Shown in pieces: positions 1-5,045 of a DNA stretch of 6,219 nucleotides. The stretch is taken from contig CAMWUP010000129.1 in the NCBI GenBank assembly GCA_947177465.1, positions 1 to 6,219 on the forward strand, read 5' to 3'. Positions within the stretch are counted from its first letter, which is position 1, and the number at the start of each line of letters is the position of its first letter. The notes beneath the pieces were generated by a model, which saw only the letters and a list, made by a program, of their open reading frames with translations, ran no database searches and was not told where the DNA came from. A program made the position numbers and the translations under genes. This stretch comes from an uncultured Lachnospiraceae bacterium (GTDB taxonomy: Bacteria > Bacillota > Clostridia > Lachnospirales > Lachnospiraceae).

Positions 1-705
1 CTCTAAATCACTGTAATCATCTGGCTTTAAATATTTATATAAATGCATCGGTGCTCTTTGTTCATCAATATCTAAATAATCACCAATTCGTAACAAAACA
101 GCTATAAATTGTGCGTTCAAATAATACTGATTTTTTATTGCATCATGTTTTAAATTATTGGTAATCCAACTAAAATCTTCACTATGTGCTTGGCATATTA
201 ATGCCAACTCTTTATGGAAAGACATATTTGTTGTTTCTGGAATCAAAAAAATTTTTCTATTATCTTTCATTATGTGTTCTATAAATTCATTAACACGAAA
301 ACCATGAACTGGTCTTACACATTCTTGCAAAGCAATTTTTTCATCTTTATACTTTTCTAATACTTTACTATATTTTCTATTTCCTAGTAAAACCTTATTG
401 CCCTTTATTCTTACTATTTCATCATCAGAAACAATCATTCCTGAATCATGAAAAAGTGCTGCATAGATAATCATAACCAATTCTAAGTCACTCATTTCTT
501 CTGCATTCTCAATCAAATCAAACATATACTCAACCACATTAATTGAATGTTTCATTCCATGAATTGTATATGTGTTAAATACATTATTAATTTGTGGCAA
601 CATATCATCCGCTATATTTATCGCATCTTTTACTTGATTAAAAAAAACACTTTCCCGTTTCTCCAGTAATTTATATACTTTTGTTTGATTCATTTCTTTG
701 GTCAT
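1..705 (-). CDS. HD-domain protein, HD-CE-like N-terminal part (3' end outside window)
   Basis: Reading the minus strand from the ATG at 705-703 gives 235 codons open to the window edge, so the C-terminus is missing. The start is preceded by AGAGGA at 719-714, 8 bases upstream; an in-frame TGA at 735-733 limits extension. The fragment has an HD-type metal-site pattern: H49/H53 in IHGMKHS, H86-D87 in ALFHDSGM, H134 in RPVHGF, H174 in CQAHSED and D209 in LLRIGDYLDIDEQRAP. That last motif is, from memory, typical of the HD-CE class, where the HD domain usually precedes an HSP90/histidine-kinase-like ATPase in predicted bacterial conflict proteins. The ATPase part would lie beyond position 1 and is not seen. 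HD domains are usually metal-dependent phosphohydrolases; the substrate is unknown. The gene is AT-rich, unlike all its neighbours, and begins 17 bases after the end of the rlmD tail, which suggests horizontal acquisition. An ordinary HD phosphohydrolase is the alternative. Confidence 0.85.
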   Translation of the reverse strand, partial: MTKEMNQTKVYKLLEKRESVFFNQVKDAINIADDMLPQINNVFNTYTIHGMKHSINVVEYMFDLIENAEEMSDLELVMIIYAALFHDSGMIVSDDEIVRIKGNKVLLGNRKYSKVLEKYKDEKIALQECVRPVHGFRVNEFIEHIMKDNRKIFLIPETTNMSFHKELALICQAHSEDFSWITNNLKHDAIKNQYYLNAQFIAVLLRIGDYLDIDEQRAPMHLYKYLKPDDYSDLE

Positions 706-713
706 ATACTTTA

Positions 714-719
714 TCCTCT
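714..719 (-). promoter_or_regulatory. Ribosome binding site of the HD-domain gene
   Basis: AGAGGA on the minus strand lies 8 bases before the ATG at 705-703. It supports this start over the second in-frame ATG, four codons further in. The site lies in the 17-base gap after the rlmD tail stop, so the gene could be read from the upstream transcript. No convincing separate promoter was seen in the short gap. Confidence 0.65.
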
Positions 720-722
720 CTA

Positions 723-973
723 TCAAATTACCTCATAATATCTCAGTGCATCTTTGATTGCTTCCACTTTCTCCGCTGTCGGATATTTCCTTGGCTGTTT
801 CAATTCCTCTACCTCATTAGGAGCATCATACATCAGCAAGCCTAAATCCCTTTTTACCTCTGCGATATATGCGGTATGTACTGCTACGGCTCTCTTTGCA
901 ATATTAGCAAGCGGCACTTTGCCCACACCCTCGCCAAACTCCTCTTTTACGTTGATTATGCTGTCGGGTTTTT
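723..973 (-). pseudogene. Out-of-frame, internally shortened C-terminal extension of the RlmD-type methyltransferase
   Basis: After the methyltransferase stop (TAA, 958-956) the coding signal continues in another frame: QKPDSIINVKEEFGEG, then IAKRAVAVHTAYIAEVKRD, then NEVEELKQPRK, ending RYYEVI with TGA at 725-723. From memory this matches the tail fused in frame to RlmD in many Lachnospiraceae. In those proteins LSHK is followed directly by a KPDS-like sequence, and a stretch of roughly 25 residues (resembling a VTYKMI..EYI helix) sits between KRA and VHTAYIAEVKR. Here that stretch is absent, near 880-892. The frame change falls at a run of five A on the minus strand (973-969); six would restore the frame. 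An open frame exists back to 1013, but the part before about 976 is only the methyltransferase read in the wrong frame. The function of the tail is unknown to me. A sequencing error in the A run, recoding, or a remnant of element integration remain possible. Confidence 0.7.
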
Positions 974-2371
974 GTGGGAAAGCATTACAACCGTCTCCAC
1001 ATTCGCCGTCCAAGGGAACTGGTCCACAGCCACCGCACGCTCGACCACATAGCCGTTGTCCAAAAACACCTCCAAATCCCGCGCAAGGCTGGTAGGTTTG
1101 CAGGAAATGTAGACGATATGGTCCACGCCGTAGTTTATGATTTTGGGCAGGGCTTTTGGGTGGATGCCGTCCCTGGGCGGGTCTAAAATAATCAAATCCG
1201 GCTTTTCCGTGAGCGAATCCAGCACCTTCAGCACGTCACCCGCAATAAATTCACAGTTGGAAAGCCCGTTTGCCTCCGCATTTTTGCGAGCTGCCAAAAC
1301 CGCCTCCTCCACGATTTCCACGCCGATAACCTTCTTTGCAGCAGGCGCCATAAGCTGGGCAATGGTACCGGTGCCGCTGTACAAGTCAAACACTACCTTG
1401 CCGGAAGCTGCAGAGCCGTTCTCCAAGTCGCCGATATATTCCCGTGCCGTGCGGTAAAGCTCCTCAGCGCCGTAGGAATTCGTCTGAAAAAAGGAAAATA
1501 CGGATATTTTAAACCGCAGCCCCAAAAGCTCCTCGTAAAAGAAGTCCTGACCGTACAATACCTCCGTCCTGTCGCTCTGAATGATATCCGCAGGCGAATC
1601 GTTGGTAATATGTAAAATCCCTGCCAGCTTTCCATTCAACGAAACACCTTTTACAGTTTCACAAAACCCCTGCAAAAGGCCCTCCAACCCTTCTGCACAT
1701 CCGGATGGCTGCGAAGTCGTCACCAGCGCCACCAAAATTTCACCCGTTTTAGATGCCTTTCTCACCAGCAGATGCCGCAGAAATCCTTTGTGCGTCAGTC
1801 TGTGGAAAAAGCTTATTTTTCTTTGGGCAAAATACGCCAGCACAGTCGAAAGAATCTGCCTGTAATCCTCGTCGATAAGTTTACATCCATCCACGGTAAC
1901 GATATCGTAAAAGCTCCCCCTCTTATGCATACCAAGCGCAAGAGGACCATCCTTTACCTCATCGCCAAAAGAAAACTCCATTTTATTGCGATATTCGTAC
2001 TGCCGCGGACTCTGCCGGATTCCCTCCCAAAGATAGGGCACCTGTCTGCCGTCAAGCACCCCATCCAGCAGCTTTTTAACCTGCTCCGCTTTCAACTTTG
2101 CCTGCTCCTCATATGCCATGGACAGATAAGTGCATCCTCCGCACAAGCCAAAATGGGAACACGGACTGCCCGTTTCTAAAGGTGATTTTTCTATCACCTC
2201 TAAAAGCCGGCCTTCCGCCTTCCCTTTTCTCACCTTGTTGACGCAGAAGGATACTTTCTGTCCGGGCAGGCTGTTCTTTATGATACAAGTTTCTTCTCCC
2301 ACGCGCACAACGCCCTTATTGGGAAAATCCACCCGTTCCACAATGCCTTCATATACCTGTCCTTTTTTCAT
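956..2371 (-). CDS. rlmD: 23S rRNA (uracil-C5)-methyltransferase, RlmD/RumA (RlmCD-like) family
   Basis: This 471-residue enzyme is predicted to use S-adenosylmethionine to form 5-methyluridine in 23S rRNA (U1939 for RlmD; the Bacillus homologue also modifies U747). It has an N-terminal TRAM RNA-binding domain (about 1-62) and four iron-sulfur cysteines: C71, C77 and C80 in CSHFGLCGGC, and C163 in TVDGCKL. A QTNSYGAE motif is at 296-303 and the SAM-binding VFDLYSGTGTI at about 327-337. DPPRDG is at 397-402, the nucleophile is C424 in YISCKPTS, and the catalytic-base region FPWTANVETV contains E459. All key catalytic residues are present, so the core is probably active. The ATG at 2371 is chosen because GGAGGA lies 5 bases upstream; a TTG start at 2389 would place that site inside the gene. 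The C-terminus ends at NPTA shortly after LSHK, where relatives continue into an extra domain; that domain is found downstream in another frame. RlmC/RlmCD specificity cannot be excluded. Confidence 0.93.
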   Translation of the reverse strand: MKKGQVYEGIVERVDFPNKGVVRVGEETCIIKNSLPGQKVSFCVNKVRKGKAEGRLLEVIEKSPLETGSPCSHFGLCGGCTYLSMAYEEQAKLKAEQVKKLLDGVLDGRQVPYLWEGIRQSPRQYEYRNKMEFSFGDEVKDGPLALGMHKRGSFYDIVTVDGCKLIDEDYRQILSTVLAYFAQRKISFFHRLTHKGFLRHLLVRKASKTGEILVALVTTSQPSGCAEGLEGLLQGFCETVKGVSLNGKLAGILHITNDSPADIIQSDRTEVLYGQDFFYEELLGLRFKISVFSFFQTNSYGAEELYRTAREYIGDLENGSAASGKVVFDLYSGTGTIAQLMAPAAKKVIGVEIVEEAVLAARKNAEANGLSNCEFIAGDVLKVLDSLTEKPDLIILDPPRDGIHPKALPKIINYGVDHIVYISCKPTSLARDLEVFLDNGYVVERAVAVDQFPWTANVETVVMLSHKNPTA

Positions 2372-2376
2372 GAAAT

Positions 2377-2382
2377 TCCTCC
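2377..2382 (-). promoter_or_regulatory. Ribosome binding site that fixes the rlmD start
   Basis: GGAGGA on the minus strand sits 5 bases before the ATG at 2371-2369. It shows that translation starts at MKKGQVYEG rather than at the in-frame TTG at 2389-2387, six codons upstream. Confidence 0.85.
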
Positions 2383-2406
2383 ATGCCAAAGCATGCTTTC
2401 TATTTT

Positions 2407-2688
2407 TTATTCTTCTGGTGTTTCCTCTTCAAACACTTCATCCTCGTCAAAATCATCTTCGAAATCGTCTTCAAACTCATCTTCGAAGTCATCCAGATAA
2501 TCCGGTCTCATATAACGATATACAGCATATGCAATTGCTGCAACAGCCGCTACCGCGCCGATAATCGCAAGAATCCAAAGAACCGTATTGCATTTCTTCT
2601 CTTCTTCCTTTTCCTTCTTGCGAAGCAGCTCGTTTACCTTTAATTCGTTTGTTTTTACCATATCCACTAAAGCTTCCAGTCTGTTCAT
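2407..2688 (-). CDS. Small single-pass membrane protein with acidic repeat tail, unknown function
   Basis: A 93-residue protein that I do not recognise by name. It has three parts. Residues 1-31 are charged and probably helical, ending in a Lys/Glu-rich stretch (LLRKKEKEEEKK). Residues about 35-58 form one hydrophobic segment rich in Ala, Ile and Val (LWILAIIGAVAAVAAIAYAV), a likely transmembrane helix. Residues 63-93 are strongly acidic and include four near-identical tetrapeptides: FEDE, FEDD, FEDD and FDED. There is no cleavable signal peptide pattern, and topology cannot be settled from sequence alone. AAAGG lies 12 bases before the ATG, a loose but acceptable ribosome binding site. The gene sits between pcrA and rlmD and ends 35 bases before the rlmD start with no terminator between, so it is probably co-transcribed with rlmD. 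Composition matches its neighbours, and the clear domain architecture supports a real gene. I have a vague memory of similar small proteins near pcrA in Lachnospiraceae, which I cannot verify. Confidence 0.82.
   Translation of the reverse strand: MNRLEALVDMVKTNELKVNELLRKKEKEEEKKCNTVLWILAIIGAVAAVAAIAYAVYRYMRPDYLDDFEDEFEDDFEDDFDEDEVFEEETPEE
2440..2487 (-). repeat. Imperfect 12-base tandem repeat coding for F-E-D-D units
   Basis: Four consecutive 12-base units inside the small membrane protein gene code for FEDE, FEDD, FEDD and FDED (residues 68-83). The units differ mainly at third codon positions, so the protein repeat is better kept than the DNA repeat. This suggests selection for the acidic/aromatic pattern rather than very recent slippage. 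Confidence 0.75.
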
Positions 2689-2716
2689 AAAATAAGCCCG
2701 CCTTTCTATACTTTAC

Positions 2717-2748
2717 ATAGTATACCTCAATTTAGAAATAGTATAGCA
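2717..2748 (-). promoter_or_regulatory. Possible extended -10 promoter with an 8-base direct repeat upstream of the small membrane protein gene
   Basis: In the 77-base gap after pcrA, the minus strand has TGCTATACT at 2748-2740, an extended -10 pattern (TG, one base, then TATACT, 5 of 6 to TATAAT). The 8-mer TATACTAT occurs at 2745-2738 and again at 2724-2717, exactly 21 bases apart. No good -35 box is seen at the expected distance. Either copy could serve as a -10 box, giving a leader of roughly 25 to 45 bases, and the repeat spacing of about two helical turns could also suit a dimeric regulator. AT-rich DNA yields such matches by chance. Confidence 0.35.
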
Positions 2749-2765
2749 CGAATCTGTACTTTTTG

Positions 2766-5045
2766 CTATACTCTTTTCAATTTTGCAAAAGAAGCATACA
2801 TAATTTTCTGTCCTGCCTTGTCAAACAGCACCGTGACCTTGTAATCCCGCGTCTCCTTCTGCAAGGACAAAACGGTTCCTTCTCCGTATTTTACATGACT
2901 CACGCGGTCGCCTTCCACATAATCCGGCGCAGCCGGTGCTCCGATTGTACTTCCCTTGGAGATACCTGCCAGTTCATTCAGCGCGCCTATCCCCTGTGCG
3001 ATATACGGCTTTCTCGCCGGCGCGGTTGCCCGCGGACGCACAATGGCTTTGGGACGGGCATCAAATTTTTCCTGTGCAGAATATGCAGTCTCCTGCTCTG
3101 TACGCTTTGCAGCCGGCAGCGTGTTGTCCAAAAATGTGGCGGGAATTTCTTTTACAAAGCGGCTCACTGCATTGTACTGTGTCTCCCCTCTTATCATACG
3201 CATTTTGGCACAGCTTATTGTCAAGTCATCCTTGGCGCGGGTGATTCCCACGTATGCCAGACGGCGTTCTTCCTCCAAATCCGTCCTGTCGTCCGAAGTA
3301 ATAGACATATAACTCGGGAACAGCCCGTCTTCCATACCGGCAAGATATACATTGGAAAATTCAAGACCTTTTGCACTGTGAAGCGTCATCAGAAGCACCT
3401 TGTTGTCATTTCCGTCCACATTATCAATATCCGCAACCAGTGCAACCTCCTCCAGAAATTCGCTGAGCGTAGCTTCCTCATGGATTTCTTCATAATACGC
3501 CGCCTTGCTTATCAACTCGTCAATATTGGAAATGCGGTCCTCCGCATCCTCGTCATCGGACTCTTCCAATTCCTTTATATAGCCCGTCTTGTCCAATACA
3601 TCCTCTACAAGCTCCTTCAGACTGAAATATTCCAGCTTACTCCGAAAGCTCTGTATCAGCAGCACAAAGGGCTTGATTTTGTCCGCCGCTTTCTTCAGCG
3701 CCACAATCTGATCCGCCTCCCGCAGGGCATCGTAAAAGCTGATTCCGTTTTCCTCTGCATACGCCTGCACCTTGTCAATGCTTGCCTGCCCGATTCCACG
3801 CTTCGGCACATTGATGATACGCCTTGCCGCTACATCGTCCTGTCCGTTGTCTATGGTTTTTAAATATGCCAGAATATCCTTGATTTCCCTGCGTGCGTAA
3901 AAATTCACTCCACCCACTACATTATAGGGAATTCCCTCCGCAATCATCCGCTCCTCTAAAAGACGGGACTGGGCGTTGGTGCGGTACAATACCGCGCACT
4001 CGCGATACTCCGTCTCGCCGCGCTTTATCCGATGCACAATATCGTCCGCAATATATTCTGCTTCTTCATATGCCGTATCAAACTGTCTGAAATGAATCCG
4101 GCTTCCGTCTTTCTTTTCCGTCCACAATGCCTTATCCTTCCGGCTTTCGTTGTTTCGGATAACAGCGTTGGCAGCATCAAGAATCGTCTGTGTGGAGCGG
4201 TAATTCTGCTCCAGCTTAATAACCTTCGCCTCCGGATATATATTCTCAAAATCCAGTATATTACGGATATTTGCACCCCTGAATTTGTAGATGGACTGGT
4301 CGTCATCCCCCACCACGCACAGGTTACGGTATTTGTCCGCAAGCAGCCTGATAAGCGCAAACTGTGCCGTATTGGTATCCTGATACTCATCCACCATAAT
4401 ATACTTGAAACGCTCCTGATAGCTGTGAAGCACCTCCTCGTTCGTCCGAAACAGTTCCACCGTTTTTACAATCAAATCGTCAAAATCAAGCGCGTTATTC
4501 TTTTTTAACGCTGCCTGATATTCCCTGTACGCCGCCGCAATATTTTTCTTATTAAATTCAAAGCCTGCATTCAGTTCATACTCGATAGGAGAAATCAGTT
4601 CATCCTTTGCCGCGGATATGGCGGCAAGCAGACTGCGCTCCTTATATATCTTGGGATCCAGATTCAGCCTTTTGATAATTTCCTTCATCAGCGTTTTCTG
4701 GTCATCCGTATCGTAGATGGTAAAATTATTGCCATACCCCAGCCGGTCTATGTATCGTCTGAGTATTCTGACGCAGGTGGAATGGAAGGTTGCAACCCAG
4801 ACCTGCTCCGCGCCAAAGCCAATTAACTTATTCACTCTCTCACGCATTTCTCCTGCCGCTTTATTGGTAAACGTGATTGCCAGAATATTCCATGGATTCA
4901 CTCCCATTTCATCTATCAGATAAGCAACCCTGTGGGTCAGCACACGGGTTTTTCCGCTCCCTGCGCCTGCAAGCAGCAAGACAGGGCCGTCGGTGGTAAA
5001 GACGCCCTGCTTCTGCGGTTCATTTAATGTATCGTAAATGCTCAT
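2766..5045 (-). CDS. pcrA: ATP-dependent DNA helicase PcrA (UvrD/Rep family)
   Basis: A complete 759-residue superfamily 1A 3'-5' DNA helicase, expected to act in the cytoplasm in excision repair, clearance of recombinase filaments and rolling-circle plasmid replication. The motifs are in order: Q-motif LNEPQKQGV (7-15), Walker A AGAGSGKT (26-33), motif Ia ITFTNKAAGEM (57-67), TFHST (86-90), Walker B VDEYQDTN (218-225), motif III GDDDQSIYKFRGA (246-258), motif IV LEQNYRST (278-285), motif V TLHSAKGLEF (554-563), and motif VI EERRLAYVGITRAK (592-605). The linker from about 640 to 705 is variable. The C-terminal GDRVSHVKYGEGTV (712-725) and SFAKLK form the Tudor-like domain that contacts RNA polymerase in PcrA. 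Length is normal for the family. The ATG overlaps the TGA of the upstream EAL gene (ATGA), with GAGG 4 bases and AAGGAG 14 bases upstream, so translation is probably coupled. Confidence 0.97.
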   Translation of the reverse strand: MSIYDTLNEPQKQGVFTTDGPVLLLAGAGSGKTRVLTHRVAYLIDEMGVNPWNILAITFTNKAAGEMRERVNKLIGFGAEQVWVATFHSTCVRILRRYIDRLGYGNNFTIYDTDDQKTLMKEIIKRLNLDPKIYKERSLLAAISAAKDELISPIEYELNAGFEFNKKNIAAAYREYQAALKKNNALDFDDLIVKTVELFRTNEEVLHSYQERFKYIMVDEYQDTNTAQFALIRLLADKYRNLCVVGDDDQSIYKFRGANIRNILDFENIYPEAKVIKLEQNYRSTQTILDAANAVIRNNESRKDKALWTEKKDGSRIHFRQFDTAYEEAEYIADDIVHRIKRGETEYRECAVLYRTNAQSRLLEERMIAEGIPYNVVGGVNFYARREIKDILAYLKTIDNGQDDVAARRIINVPKRGIGQASIDKVQAYAEENGISFYDALREADQIVALKKAADKIKPFVLLIQSFRSKLEYFSLKELVEDVLDKTGYIKELEESDDEDAEDRISNIDELISKAAYYEEIHEEATLSEFLEEVALVADIDNVDGNDNKVLLMTLHSAKGLEFSNVYLAGMEDGLFPSYMSITSDDRTDLEEERRLAYVGITRAKDDLTISCAKMRMIRGETQYNAVSRFVKEIPATFLDNTLPAAKRTEQETAYSAQEKFDARPKAIVRPRATAPARKPYIAQGIGALNELAGISKGSTIGAPAAPDYVEGDRVSHVKYGEGTVLSLQKETRDYKVTVLFDKAGQKIMYASFAKLKRV

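Noticed and set aside
706..760. Promoter for the HD gene using TATTAT in the end of the rlmD tail
   Set aside because: The -10-like match has no matching -35 box or TG extension at usable spacing, so it is not separable from chance.
974..1013. Extension of the tail frame back to an ATG at 1013 (MDGECGDGC...) as an independent gene start
   Set aside because: This part is the methyltransferase sequence read in the wrong frame. Recognisable tail sequence starts only near 976, and there is no convincing ribosome binding site.
2372..2389. TTG at 2389 as the start of rlmD
   Set aside because: The GGAGGA at 2382-2377 would lie inside the coding region; it fits the ATG at 2371 instead.
2689..2765. 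Rho-independent terminator after pcrA
   Set aside because: No GC-rich stem followed by a T run on the minus strand is present; short A/T runs only.
2763..3863. 366-codon open frame on the plus strand across the 3' half of pcrA
   Set aside because: It lies antisense to a well-supported helicase, has a Cys/His/Arg-rich composition typical of a shadow frame, and shows no recognisable domain.
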